Shown piece by piece: positions 11,076-24,118 of a stretch of 64,000 nucleotides of DNA (its first letter is position 1; each line of letters starts with the position of its first letter). A program made the position numbers and the translations under genes. The stretch is from NCBI GenBank assembly GCA_013180625.2, contig SNVD02011092.1:310001-374000 (forward strand), in the 5' to 3' direction. This stretch comes from Boswellia sacra. Taxonomy: Eukaryota > Streptophyta > Magnoliopsida > Sapindales > Burseraceae. The notes beneath the pieces were generated by a model. The model did no database searches. It was not told the DNA's origin and saw only the letters and a program-made list of their open reading frames with translations.

Positions 11076-11997
11076 CCGGTCTCATTTTGTCACAAAACAT
11101 TTTCATGATCCCTCAACACCCAATTAACAGCAGATCACATCTTCCTTGACATTGTCAATAACAAAGAGAAATCCAGTGTCGTTCAACAGAAAATACAACT
11201 TTTTATGAATCTCCTCAACCAGCAAACTGGGAGGCATGCATGACTAGTTCATCCTGTTTCTTTACAGGCACAAACACAATAGCAAGGACAATCAAATGTA
11301 TCTGGAAGACAACTACAGATCCAGGTAGAAAGACAAATAAGATTTTTCTCACGTAGAAAACAGACACATGCCAAAGGAAAAATAATATATAAACACAAAA
11401 TAAGCTTTACAAGTTGTCAGCTCCTCTGAGCTTTACATGGATACAAACTTTACAGGGCTACAAACAACAATAACATCACCAAAGGTATTACTCTGTAATT
11501 ACTTATTCCATCAAAATCAAATACATACATGAGTATTACAAAGTTTGAGAAGAATGTCATGGTTTCTAGAATGCAGGATTTCAACATGGTTTGGGAGCTC
11601 ATTTCCACTATCTTATATCAAACATGTCTGCCATGGAAGAAAGCGATCCCTTTTTTAGATCTCCCAGGATTGCCTCTGTCATCCAAGCACCTTTAGTGCG
11701 GCTTTGCATCAAATTCTACTTCTCCACCGAATCTTCACTGTCGTTGTCGTCAGCGCCTCACGACTAGCTCCGAGCTACTTTTCCTTACCTCGACCCTAAA
11801 GTATCTCTTTCTCTCTTGCTCTTTGACCCTAAAGTTAAATTCCAAAGGACATTGAAGACTTTTACTTACAAAAAACTTTTTCTGCATTAATTTTGGGTAT
11901 AAGTGAAATCGTTAAGAACTGCTGCTTTTGGATATATATTAATCTAATTACAGATCGTTAAAATCTATAAAATATATACAAATTGAAGAAGCATTAC
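11076..11997. other. MULE interior, possible further captured fragments, unidentified
   Basis: Minus-strand peptides such as LYFLLNDTGFLFVIDNVKED (around 11150-11230) and WMTEAILGDLKKGSLSSMAD (around 11620-11690) look protein-like but I cannot name them. No intact frame exists. Confidence 0.3.
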
Positions 11998-12280
11998 CAT
12001 TGTCTGAAGAGAGTAGGATGCGAGCATAGCGGCGGAGGTGAGATGCGAAGACGATGCATCGAAAGCGAGCAGGACGCGAGCAGAGAGACAAAGTACGATG
12101 AGATGCGAAGATGCCACGCTGGGAGCCAGCAGGACACGAGCAGAGTGGTAGAGGCGAGATGTGAAGATGCCTCACCAGGAGCGAGCAGTAGGATGCAAGC
12201 AGGCCGGCGGAGATGAGATGCAAAGCGAGTGAGATCGACAAAGCTGGGGTGCTTTCCCTGTGTTGGGATGTTTGCACGAA
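11998..12280. repeat. GC-richer imperfect repeat next to the right MULE end
   Basis: Imperfect repetition of words like GAGCAGGACGCGAGCAGAG and GAGATGCGAAGATG. Base composition is clearly richer in G+C than the surroundings. Function unknown; it may be captured 5' gene sequence. Confidence 0.5.
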
Positions 12281-13849
12281 CAGGGTTCTGGTTTGATTAT
12301 CATGTTGTTATTTTTTTACTTCTCATGGGTATTTCAGTATTTTTCTTTCATAAAAGGGGTCAAAATTAGTTAGATTTGAAAAAGGGGGCATTTTTAGTTA
12401 ATGGATGGTGTACGGGGCCATTTGGTGAAAATTACGCCAGGAATTTTGTTATAAATTATAGAGTTAGGAGGTGGGTTATGGCAATGGCGTGTCATGTGTA
12501 TTGTGAAACATGTCAGAAATCATGATTTATAATAGGCTTAGGAAAGATTCTAAAGTTCGGGTGATGCTAGAAAGGCCAAAGGTGATGTCTAAGCCAAAAT
12601 CCTACAGGGTCTTTGTACTGAGCAGTCTTGAGTCTGAAAATTCTTAGAAATATTAGGATCATGTTTTGGCTCTAATATTTCCCTAGGATAAACTAGATAT
12701 ATTTAGGAGTATATGGAATTTTGAATCATGAAAAAATTCATACTATATAATTTTTGGTGAATTTTGGAATCTTCTCGAACAAAATTGGTTATCCTCTCTT
12801 TTGAAATAGAGCATGGGAAACGAATTTTGTATGAGGGACTTATCCTTAATGAAAACCTCTGATTTTTAGTGTGAAAAATCTTGAAAATTTTCCTTTTAAA
12901 CTGAAAATTTTCATGGTTTTTAAAACTCTGTACGAATTGTTATGATTTTTCAAATTTGGGTTTGAAATTGAAATTTTCAACCTTCATAATAGAGTAAGCA
13001 AAAGAAATTGCTTTTGACCAACCTAGTCTCATTAAAAAGCTGTGATATTTGGTAAGATTAATTTGATATGTGTCTTTTAATAGACTAAAAATTTGTGGAA
13101 AGATTTGATCATTATTGATGTTTATATTAATTTTTAAACTAGTACTGCTTAGTTTGAGAGACCTGTAGGCAGAATTTCTATATGGGTAAAACAAAGAGAT
13201 TTTAAAGGACCTAGGACCTCATTTTGATTTGTTAAATTTCATGGGATATTGTATATGTGTTTTATTGATCTCCACAAACTTTTGTGAGGAGTGGGCCAAG
13301 CATCATCCTTCTATAAATCATCAAAGTAAAGGTGTGCAATGTTAACTAGCAGACTAGTCACTTTGAGCTATTGTGTGTGATGATCCTTATGAAAAATTTC
13401 ATGATCTATAGGTTGAAATAAGGATCTCGCTGTAAGGTCTAACCAGGTAATTAAGCTAGATCCTTCTAAGGACACAATGGATGAATTTCATTTATGAGAT
13501 GTGTGTGGTTTTATATGCTTATGTATGTATACTAGTTATATTTGGTTGAACCACTAGGAAGGTGACCTAATGAAAATATGAATGTTGCATGTGCATGTGA
13601 ACTTTAGTATGAAATGGCATGAATAATGGATGTCAATGAAGTACTATATATATATGAAAAATGTCGTGAATGTGATATGAATGGAAATTGAAATGTGATC
13701 CTGAATGTAATGGCTTGATTATAGTGTGACAATGAGATTATAGGCGTGTGAAAATGGAACTCATGCCCAATACCCGAGGACACATATCTCTTTCGTATGG
13801 TAGGCATATATATGTTGTGTCATGTGTAAACACTTGTGGATGTGTTAAG

Positions 13850-14310
13850 TCACGACGATGATACGTAACGGGTGACTAGTGGCCAAAAAGATATACCATT
13901 GACGGTGATACGTAACAGATAGTATATTCCTTGAATATGATTAGTGAAAAGGATAAGTCACTGACGGCGATACGTAACGGTTGACTAGTGGTCACTTGGG
14001 TGTACTATTGATGGAGATATGTAGCGGATGGTACATCTCTTGAGAATGATTGATGGAAAATGTATTACCGACGGTGATACGTGATACGTGACTAGTGGCC
14101 TATTGGATATGCCATTGACAATGATAAGTAACGGATGACAAACTCCCAAAAACTGATTATTGAAAATATTGGTCACAGACAGCAATACGTAACGGGTGAC
14201 TAAGCTACTCGAATATGCCACTGACAACAATACGTAACGGGTGGTATACTCCTTAAAATGAATAACGAAAATACATGTTATTGACAGTGATACGTAACAG
14301 ATGAGATGTC
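13850..14310 (+). repeat. Dimeric ~107-bp tandem repeat (GATACGTAACGG motif) within LTR
   Basis: Nine copies of a motif like TGACGGTGATACGTAACGGGTG occur near 13858, 13903, 13963, 14012, 14070, 14117, 14178, 14224 and 14284. Spacing alternates between about 45-50 and 58-61 bp, so the true unit is a dimer of about 107 bp. Confidence 0.85.
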
Positions 14311-15237
14311 TCGAATGTGTTAAATAAAAAGTCCTACCATGAATGACCAAATAGTTTCCTTAAAAATTGTATTCTAAATGTGTTAAGATGTGTAAGACAA
14401 GGCTTGTGTTTGAGAGCCAAGTGAAGAGGTTTAAGTATGGTGTAGACAAAGAGTTTGCATTGGAGCACCATATGGATTACACAAGAGCACAACCCTCTAT
14501 GCCTTAAATGTTTTATACTAAAATTTTACGCAGACGTGTAGAGTATAAGGCGTAGGAGCGTAAATATTCAAAAACTTAAAAATTTTGGATAGAGGCATTG
14601 CGCTAGAGCACGATATTTACGGTGCACGAGCCCAAATTGTGCATTGCAATTTGTGGTTCCGGCATAAAATTGGCGCAGTCATGCAACATAAATGGTGTAG
14701 AAGCGCCAACCTTTAAGCGGAAAATATGACAAAAATCCAAGACTTGGCATTGTCGCACTGAGTCCCTTGAATAGGAACGCGATTCGTGTTCCTTAGGCAC
14801 TACTCATATGACTTGTGGGCTATGGAATAACTACGTATATGGTAAGAAATGAATGTTTATTTGTTTTATCTTGAATTATTTTGCATGGCACATCGATATT
14901 TTTTAGTTCTAGTTACTTATTGAGTTTCATACTCACTAGTCTATTGTGTGCCTCAGGTTACTGATAGGTTATAGATTGTTTGAGGATTTTTGGCATAGCG
15001 ACGACAATGTTTCCTTGCCAACCTTTGGTCCGCTGCAACATTTTCATTTTCCTGTGTTAATCATTATTTTGATTCTTTTTTGCTGTAGTAGTATGTAGTA
15101 TTTTATTGTGGTTTGGCAATTTAGGAACTCTAGATTTTAAAAAAAAAATTATTAATACAATAGCAATAGTTTCCCTTAAATTGCCTGAATGAATATTATA
15201 GTTGCATTCTGGACCCTTTAGGGTAAGAGGTGTGACA

Positions 15238-18200
15238 CTGTTAATAAAACATAGGTTGCAAATAAACCTACCCTATTTCAAACTAATGAGATATGCATAC
15301 AAATGATTAATTGCATACAAATATTCTTGGTGCAATTTCCAATTTTTTACTATGGCATTAATCCTAATATCAGGTCCACAATGATCTGGATTTATTTAAT
15401 TGAGCTTTTCTTACTTTAGTCCCAGATCCAGTCTCCATCACTTTCTAATTCAACTGTTCGTCTCCTTGCCTCATTTGTCAAAGCTTGGAATTTCGCTATA
15501 TGTTTTTCTTGGGGTATTCGGTATTCCGGTAACGTTAAGATTACCATAGAACTGTTTTTTTTTTTCCCTTTAAGTGTTTTGGGATATAATGCAACTTTAT
15601 ATAGTTATTATTAATGTGTCTAAGAAATTCATTAAAATATTAAACTATTAAAAATAAAATTCCCAAACAGACGACACCCATAAAATATAATCATCATTTT
15701 GAAGTAATTACCTGATTTCAAGTGGAGCGTAGGCATGAATAAAAGCATACATATACAGGAAAAATTAATATCACTTGGTATTACTGCTGACAGGACAGCT
15801 AGATACCACAGAGCTTGTAACGAAATCATCATAATCACAAAATGTTAACAGTTGTTCATATTGATCGTTCTTGGTCGAGTCAGTCCGCAAAAGAGAAATC
15901 CATGTCCTCAAAAGTTAAATTAATCCATTATATTATTGCATGTGTTAGTCATTATGTTCTCTATTTGTCTATTGCCCTCTTGATCAATTCACCAACCCAA
16001 TTTCTCTATTATTTTATTAATTATCATCGCTGAGAATTTTCTCTCTGCTTTCCTTCTGGTGCAATTTTTTGACCGATTGGCATTCAGAGAGTAGCTGAAT
16101 TTATTCGGTCAAGAATGGGTGCCTTCGAAGCTAAACTAAAGAAGCGAAGAAAGAAAAGCTGAAAGATGATTCAGGCAATGTCTGACGAAGATATCCCAGA
16201 CTTCGCTAATGATGACGTATGAGGGTAAATTGGCGAGTTTGCTATTGAAGCTAATTCGATGGCAGAACATTAGGCCAGCGCCGGCAAAATTCGGTGAGAG
16301 AAAATCTCAAGTGGAATGAACATATGTACATTCGGCTAACGAAAGTATGTCATATCAATTATGCCAATAGTATGTACGTATTCTTTCATTGATCCCTCTT
16401 ACATAACCAAACTTTTTCTTTAATTTAGAAATGATTCATGCAAAAGTTTTTCCAAAGCTCGGAAATAATAATGTGGGTATTTGTGCTTCCTCTTTAATTT
16501 TTGTCTTTTTATCTTATCATGTATATATGGACATGCATATTTCGGTAGAATATGGTTATTTGTACCTAAGTATATACTCCACACTCACATATTTACTCAA
16601 TAAACCCTCAAATTTGAAATTTTTATTTTTACTCTTCACACTCATCTTAATTTCGAATGTAATCTTTCTTAAAATAAATCTTAATCAATAATAAACTATT
16701 TTTCTAAATAAACCCATCTACTTAGTGCATACACCTATCATTAGCAATTATCTATTAAAAAAAAAAAACCTTCTGCAAGCAAACTAACCAAAATATCACT
16801 TATCAGCAAATTCTAGAAACTTTTGAGATCTGCTAGACATTCCAAATGAGCTCATCGAGATTACTGAATGTTAATTTATATTCAATTTCTTTAGCTTCTA
16901 AAATTCAAAACAACCCAAATTTTTTTTTTTTAAAATGTTGAACAAAAACCCGAAAAAGAACTAATGTCTGTCATTAGAATTCTACAGAGAATATACAAAT
17001 AAAGAAAGCGTTCTTCTGTAGTTTTGAGAAATTCATCCTTCACATGAAATCTCAATGTCTGATCTAGATCTCTCGGAGAAAACTATTACAAATCAATAAA
17101 CAATTAATAAAGTTTGTTTCTTCATAATTTTAAAATATGTAAGAGTTGTATTTATTTTTGTAAAATTTTCGTATTGAAAGTAGTTTTTAGGAAATAAGGT
17201 TTATATAGAATTTGAGTATAGAGATCACTGTAATTAAAGAACATAAAACTTTTTACTTAAGAGTAATTATATTCATCGCAAATAGTATCCCAAATTTTGC
17301 ATCTTAAATGATATGTATTTAATTAATAACTGCCAGCTGGATATTTTGATTTAATAATTTAGCACATCATATCATGATCCGTACAACATATAAACGGCAT
17401 TTCACTTCTCATATCATTTGGTATGGGATTTGGGATAAAAACGTAGGAATTGTATCATTATTCTTTAATAATGTCAACTGTACTTAGTAGTAAATTGGTT
17501 TATGAGTATTTAAGTAGTAAAATACTTTATATAAAAAAAATAAATGTAGAAAACATAAATTTGGTACAAATAGCCCATCCTTTTGGTAGAGTTATTGGAT
17601 CATTTTTTTATTTTATTTTATTTTATTTTTTTCGGTGATTGTTGCCTGCCCCAGTTGCCTATCACAAGTACAAACTGAATAATGATTGCTGTGGCTTTAC
17701 GTGTTGAAGCATTCGGCATCAAACATTATACCCATATTTAGAAGTATAACTCGATCAGATTTATCCATATTGTTCTACTCTAATTAATAATCGACAATAG
17801 GTCATTTGATTCTAAAATGTAAAAGATATATACTTATAATTGGACTCAAAGAAAAACTAAAAAAGCATTTGATTAAAGATGGACCAACAAAAATAAATGT
17901 CTCTTAAAAGTTTATTGGGTCATTAGTTTTCATTTATTTCATTGAAAATTTTCTTGAAACTTGAGAAATCGTTGTAGGTTTCTGTTAAAATTTCTCCAAA
18001 AACTTATTTAGATTTCATAAAAAGATAATGCATATATGAATTTTAGAATAAATACAAAAGTAATCAAATTAGAGAGGATATATTTGAAAATAGTAAATTT
18101 TTTTAATTTTTAACCAACCAATTGCAGTTCAACAGGTTGTCGTTTGACTATTATAAGTTTATATACGATGTTGCTCGGCCTTTACATGCCGACAGGTGCT

Positions 18201-18296
18201 TGCCATTCTCTTGTTTAGGGACGAAGGAGCTCCACCAGCCTATCAGAAGCAAGTTTAGGCACTTTTTCTCCCCATTTGACGAGAAATAAAAATAAA

Positions 18297-18327
<31 letters not shown>

Positions 18328-20500
18328 CTTAAAATAATCTCTAAATTTTGATTATTACTAGCTATTTCTACTGAACTTTTGATAAAAAGAAACAGTACGA
18401 GGAAAGAGTTGTGTTCTTTTAATCATAATTTGATCCCTATTTAAAATTGAAAAATGAAGGTTGTGCAGATGTTGAAATAGAACGATAAAAATATTTCTTT
18501 TTCCAAAAGATCTTTTCCAAGTCACATCTTTTAACAACAATGGTCAAATGGCCCCACAAATGAGAGCCTTAAATTAGATTGGCCAGCACTGCTTAAAACA
18601 TCAATTAAATGGCCTTGATGCCCTCCCTGCTTTATCACGTTATAACTCAAATGGCCCATCACTCTTTAAAATCGGAGAATTCCGCTTCCAAGTAGCCGCT
18701 CCACACCTGAGGAAATTTTTCTTTTTTTTTTTTGGAATAATATCGCAAACTAACCCTGCAGTTAAGCAAAATATACTAAAATGGACTTTCACCATTCAAT
18801 GTTGGCCCGAATGTTTTTGAAGTGGCACGTATTCATACAAACAGCCCAAGACTAATTTGGGTCAGTCGAAGAAGAAGAGGAAAGACCGGCCCAAAATCAA
18901 GGAATATATTGCAATCCTTTGTGAGTTGATAGGGGGACACGACGCAATTATCATAAGCGGAGCAACGTAGGGACCGAAGAGGTTCCGGTACCTTCTAAAT
19001 TTGAAAAATTTTGTTGACTCCCATTTTTAGAGTTACTTAAATCTTCTTTCTTTAAAAATAAATCTAAAAAAGTTTTAGTGTCTTTTTTTTTCCTTAAATG
19101 TTGAATCACTTATCCCTCGGTCTTAGACTACTGTATGCAGCTATACATACAATATATAAATTTATGTTATATTTTAATTAATTTCTATTAATATATTCAA
19201 AAATATAATTTTAAAAATTTTTTGTTCGTATTTATTTAGTTTGACATAAATTATGTGATTTCTTTGCGTCTTTTCGATGTTTTGCGGAAAAAAACAAGTG
19301 TTATTAGATGAGTGTAAATTTAAGGAACTTTAGTGAACAGTAATGGATAACTCTTTCAATAACACATTATGATATCTATATAATTGTACCATTTCTTTCT
19401 TTTGTTATTAATTTATTTGTATTAATTCAAGTAAATAAATAGTAAATATCATTAAAAAAATCATGTTTGACAAATTTTTTTAAAGGATAAGGTTCATTTT
19501 GTCTTGATCTCTAGGAGAATTTTTTATTATTTTTTAACAACTTTTCTTATATCATAAAAATCTATCAAATAAATTATAAATATTAAAATATGTACGGTGG
19601 CTTCCTTGATAAATTTTTTAGTCCGCCACCTAATGATATAATATCAACTCATCTTCATGTTTATATCTTTTTGCATCTTTGTGCAAAAGCAATCTGCACT
19701 AAAATACATTCAAAATTTCATGGTCTTCTCATTTGAAAATATGTCATTTCACTCTAACATCCTAATGGGAATCTTGCCACACTGGTTCCAATAGTTCCTG
19801 GGAGAGAGGGTTGAGGGCATTGCTTTGTCTCGGTTTATTTCTACTCATTGCCCTCATTTTGGCATTTTTGCATTTCGTCTTTCCTTGTATGCGTTAACTT
19901 GTTATATATTATTATTTGCTACAAGAGAGAAGTCATCCAGGTGTGCCTGGGCACCTGAGGCCCAAGGCCGATGAGTTGCTCCTAATCTTTACTAAGATTA
20001 CAAATATTGTTGTGTAAGATGTTGAATGAGTAAACTCAAATCCTTCCATTTTATATATGAATGAGAGGCTCAGGTAAACTAGAGCTCAAATAAAGGTCTC
20101 ATTGCCCTAACTGAAAATTTTCATCGAAATAGTACGACACATTCTTTGTATTTTTAAATTTAGCTTCTCAACATGTGTAGCTATTATGGGTACTTACATC
20201 TCTTCTTCTTTTGGTGATTGTAACCTTTGATTGGTTTTAGATATCTAAGTATCCATTGATTAGGTACCCATGCCATAATTTTACATTGTTGTCTTTTCAT
20301 TTATCATTTTCCTAATCCACAGGAGAATGACAACTTAATGTAGTTTAAGAATAATATTGTTTCAATAATTATAGATTTAAATATTCTCATCGAGTTAATT
20401 TAACAAAAAAATATTATTTTTTATCACTTATAAAATTTGTTATTTTTGTTTGTGTTCTATTGTAAAACTGATGTATATTTTTTGTGCAGTCATACTATAT
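15238..20500. other. AT-rich intergenic DNA, no gene recognised
   Basis: No convincing gene. A short coding-like piece at about 16085-16205 reads RVAEFIRSRMGAFEAKLKKR and, in another frame, MIQAMSDEDIPDFANDD; it may be a gene remnant but I cannot name it. An (AAT)n microsatellite lies at 18284-18326. Confidence 0.5.
18284..18326. repeat. (AAT)n microsatellite
   Basis: Uninterrupted AAT units after an AAATA run. Confidence 0.9.
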
Positions 20501-21362
20501 TGTTGGGACTATGAACTTTCCAAAACTCTACATTGATATCATATTGTTTACTTTGAGTCTAAACACTTATAGATTTGCACTTATATGCCTATGATTCTTC
20601 CCATGTCTAGCCAATGTAGGACTCTAGTCACACTCCCAACAATCCTTATATACCTATGATCCTTCTCATATTTATCTTATTCATACTTATATTCCCATGA
20701 TCCTTCTCATGTCTAGTCAATGTGACACTTTAGTTACACTCTCAACAATCCTTATATACCCATGATCCTTCCCATGTCTAACCAAAGTGAAACTTTGGTC
20801 GCACTCTCAATAATCCTCCCCTTAAGCAAAGGACCACATCATTATGATATTTTTCGGACCTCCCCTCAAACGATCATCCATCCATCCACTCTATTACGTT
20901 TCGCCACCTCGAGAGCTACTCTATTCAGGTCAACTCCTCTTCATTGTATTGGGGTCAAGACACATCCATAAAGCATCCAGAGTACACCACTACATAAACA
21001 GGCCCACTAAACTCCAAGAATTTCCCTCTTAATCATGTTGGGGTCAGGACATGTCAATGAAGCATCCAGAGCACACCGCCACATAACCAGGCCCACCAAC
21101 ATTTGTATGGCACTCCAAGAATATCCCCCACGTATTCTCTTGACTAAGTCTAGACCTTGAGCTTTGATACCACTTGTTGAGACTATGAACCTCTCAAAAT
21201 TCTACATTGATATGATATTATCTATTTTAAGCCTAAGCCCCCATGAATTTGCTCTTGGATTCTACTCAAAAGCCTCATACCAACGAAGATCTTATTTATA
21301 CTTATATACCTATGATTCTTCCTATGTTTAGTCAATATGAGACTGTGATCGTACTCTCAACA
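20501..21362 (-). mobile_element. Small TRIM-like LTR retrotransposon, minus orientation
   Basis: Two related LTRs are present: 21175-21362 (188 bp, plus-strand TGTTGAGACT...ACTCTCAACA) and 20501-20813 (TGTTGGGACT... with its last part repeated three times). On the minus strand the 5' LTR at 21362-21175 is followed by AG and TGGTATCAAAGCTC, a tRNA-Met-type primer-binding site at about 21172-21159. A purine tract AAGGGGAGGAT (about 20826-20816) precedes the 3' LTR. The interior is only about 360 bp and non-coding. Flanks TATAT and TATAC give an imperfect 5-bp TSD. Confidence 0.75.
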
Positions 21363-24113
21363 TATACTTATAGAGTCTATCTACAAAATTGATGTGACAT
21401 TAAGTGAATAAAAAATTTGATATGAATTGTCAACGTAATAAATACTAATAAATTGCATGACATTGAATGAGTAATGCTACATCAATTTTGTATACTAATT
21501 TTGTAAATATTGAATTACTCATTATTTGTGAAAAGTTACATAATTTGATAGCCAACATAAAGGAAGCACTTAAAATAGTACAATCACTAGTATCAGATGA
21601 GCAAAGCGAACTTGCCAAATACCAATTAATTCGTCATTTTCATGAATCCATCAAGGCCACATACAAACAACTCCATCTCATCCACAAAATTGCTCATTTA
21701 CAACTAGATTAATCAACAAATAGCAAAAATAGCTAAATGTCCACCAAAATTTTCAATTTCCAATCAGAATAAACACTAATACATAAATAAAACAATCGAC
21801 TCCATCGATTTGAGATTACCAATCATGTCAACTAGGCTTCAAAATCTGAGAGGTTAATCAATAGATCCGATCTACAATTTGTTCCCACGAGGCCTAGAAT
21901 TCTATTTCTCAAGGCCATCTAGTTGACAAAATATCACAACTTTCCTTCTTCACAATACTGCAAGGTTCAGCACAGCCCCAATTTCAAACTCGAGCTCGCT
22001 AAACAAGTGCTTAAAATTAGCTAGCTTGCACCATTCCCACATCCCAAATCCACCATATCAACAGTCAACCGACCAGTTGGGACTCTGCATAGATCTTAAT
22101 CTCGTAAAATCATCCACATTGCTTGAATTCCCCGTCTCATCACTCAACCCAGCCGCCTAATATCTCCTGCCTCACATGGTAAAGAGTGAGATTCTCAACC
22201 CCGCCATACTTGAAGGGCCTGGGTTGATATGCCCAAAAGTTATTAAATCGCCCAAATTCTCTTCCTTTGTTGGCTAGGCTTTTGCTAGTGCAAGGCCAGC
22301 TCCATATTATTCCAATTTTGGGCTTTACATCCTCAATCTTAATATCTTCTGGAAGGCTTTGTTACAAATTTCTGAATTATGTTCATCTAGAAAATATAAT
22401 ATATTTTATTGTTTTTTAATTTCTTGCTTATGAACCGAGCTGAAAATTCAAAATAGCTTGCATTGAACAAGATTGTTTTTCTTGTTGGAAGAGTTTCATT
22501 ATTTAACTCTAATTTTGAAACTTGCGCGAACTCACTTTGTTGGGAATTTTATAAGAAACCAACGATAACAAAAATACAAATACTCGTCTTCAAGTTTGTT
22601 CCATTAATTGGCTCTCTCACATCTTGGTTATTAACCAAAATAACCAAATTAATTGTAGGTTAATAGGTAGGACTAGATTTTCTATGGAATCCCATTTTTA
22701 GGTGATGAGTTATACTGTTAGAAACCATTTGTAAAATAGAAGTCTTGTGAAATTATTAATTACAACCTGCCATTAATGCCAAGTTTTGACACAAATTTGT
22801 GTTCTTTATCTATAGTCTATATAGAATGCAATCACTATCATCATTATTTGAAAATCACACTTAAAAGAAAATAAACTCTCAGATATTTTCATGGATAACG
22901 AACATTTAAAAAAAAATGATATTTTACTTTCCTTTCTCCTGAACATTACTCACTTAAATTGTAGTTTTCTTATTTTCTCTTAAAGCTACCATAAATTGCT
23001 CTCACGATTTGAAGATAATCAATTTAACTTTTCCAAATCTTACAAATACCAACAATGTAATACAGCGTTTAATAACAATATCTCTATTTTAAGCAATTTT
23101 ATAAAACATGATCATGAACAAAATAATAAATTAACAATTTTTTCACATGTTAAATACACGCAAAACATGGAAAATCCCATAAAGTTCAATCATGAAATTT
23201 TCACAAATTAGGTAATGAACATATTTTGTAATCTCAAATATGATGGATAATTATAATACAATCGCATATCGCTATCTTTATTGACCAAATTAATGCTAAT
23301 AAAAATATTTAACATTTCTTACTTAAGCATTTTATGTCACATGTATGGAATAAATCTCCATTGACCATGGCAATTACGCATATGCTAGCTTCAATGCAAT
23401 GAACATGATGGATCAATAATAAAATTTACATTACTCCAACTTCTGCTATGGTATACTACAACCAAAAATGTACCATACCAACATTTTAAAATCCAAAGCA
23501 TAGAGATTTATATTTGTCATAAGCAATTCAATCACCATTATGTATATAAACATATCGAAAAAATATTCTCAAAAATATTTTTCTTGGTATATCGAAGAAC
23601 TGAATTGACCCAATATGTTTTGATTTTTCAAAACTTGAGATGACTTCACATAATCTCTACATGGTGATTTGATAATTGTATAAAAGCAATTAAAATTGCA
23701 TTAAGCCATATAAACTTCCAATTTTCAGTTGATTTTTCATAAACCAAAAAAAGATTTGGTTGGAAAGATCCCAACTTTCCAAACAATACTTTCTAATGTC
23801 ATATTGGAGTAAAACTGTATCTTCAAATTGTTAAAAAGATAAAAAAAAAGAATTACAAAATAACGTTCACATGCCCAAAAATATGACTTAATTAAAACTT
23901 CTTGACCCATAATTTAGAGGCCCCTGAATTTAATTCTCGAAGACATTGATGTCTTTCCAGGAGGTGCTTTGCAAGGGATCCATAATATGCCCTCATTTTT
24001 ACGGTGGCGATAAATGGAATTTGGACAAGCCGTTCATAGCTTGAACAAAAAATATTCAGTTACATAATTAAGTTGGTGTAATAGCTCGTTATAATAAGCC
24101 GCCAGTTGAAATT
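21363..24113. other. AT-rich intergenic DNA, no gene recognised
   Basis: Only short chance frames were seen. The segment near 22130-22330 (CCTCACATGGTAAAGAGTGAG, later GGGCCTGGGTTGATATGCCC) has a balanced composition unlike its surroundings and may be a short interspersed element or gene remnant; not identified. Confidence 0.45.
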
Positions 24114-24118
24114 ATGAT

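Larger units (their letters stand above)
8726..12438 (+). mobile_element. Non-autonomous Mutator-like element (Pack-MULE type)
   Basis: The left end starts GGGTTATTTTTTTAAATAAC and the right end, read inward on the minus strand, GGCGTAATTTTCACCAAATG. Both continue into a matching block (CTTTTTCAAATCT, then TAATTTTGACCCCTTTT), giving divergent terminal inverted repeats of about 100 bp. Direct 9-mers flank it, ATGAATTTT (8717-8725) and AGGAATTTT (12439-12447), differing at one base; 9 bp is the MULE target-site length. Inside are a mudrA-type transposase missing its catalytic middle, a methionine aminopeptidase exon on the minus strand, two palindromic repeat arrays, and a GC-richer segment near 11998-12270. 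Confidence 0.8.
8400..15237 (+). mobile_element. Large gypsy (Tekay/Del-like) LTR interrupted by a MULE
   Basis: The sequence on the two sides of the MULE (up to 8725, and from 12439) reads as one unit after removing the insert. A TG/TA microsatellite and TATA-like TATATATACATATAAG precede a leader-like segment from about 8577. After the MULE, 2.8 kb of AT-rich sequence carries a tandem array (13850-14310) and ends ...AAGAGGTGTGACA at 15237, a typical CA-ended LTR terminus. The layout is like the LTRs at 24119 and 27496: leader, tandem repeats, a CTCAC-containing segment, then a GTG-rich end. No polyprotein or primer-binding site follows, so it is a solo LTR or fragment. The 5' boundary is not resolved; 8400 is a rough limit. 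Confidence 0.45.

Noticed and set aside
11130..11240. Minus-strand peptide with FLFVIDNVKED, considered as an NB-ARC fragment
   Set aside because: Too short and the neighbouring motifs are missing; kept only as unidentified captured sequence.
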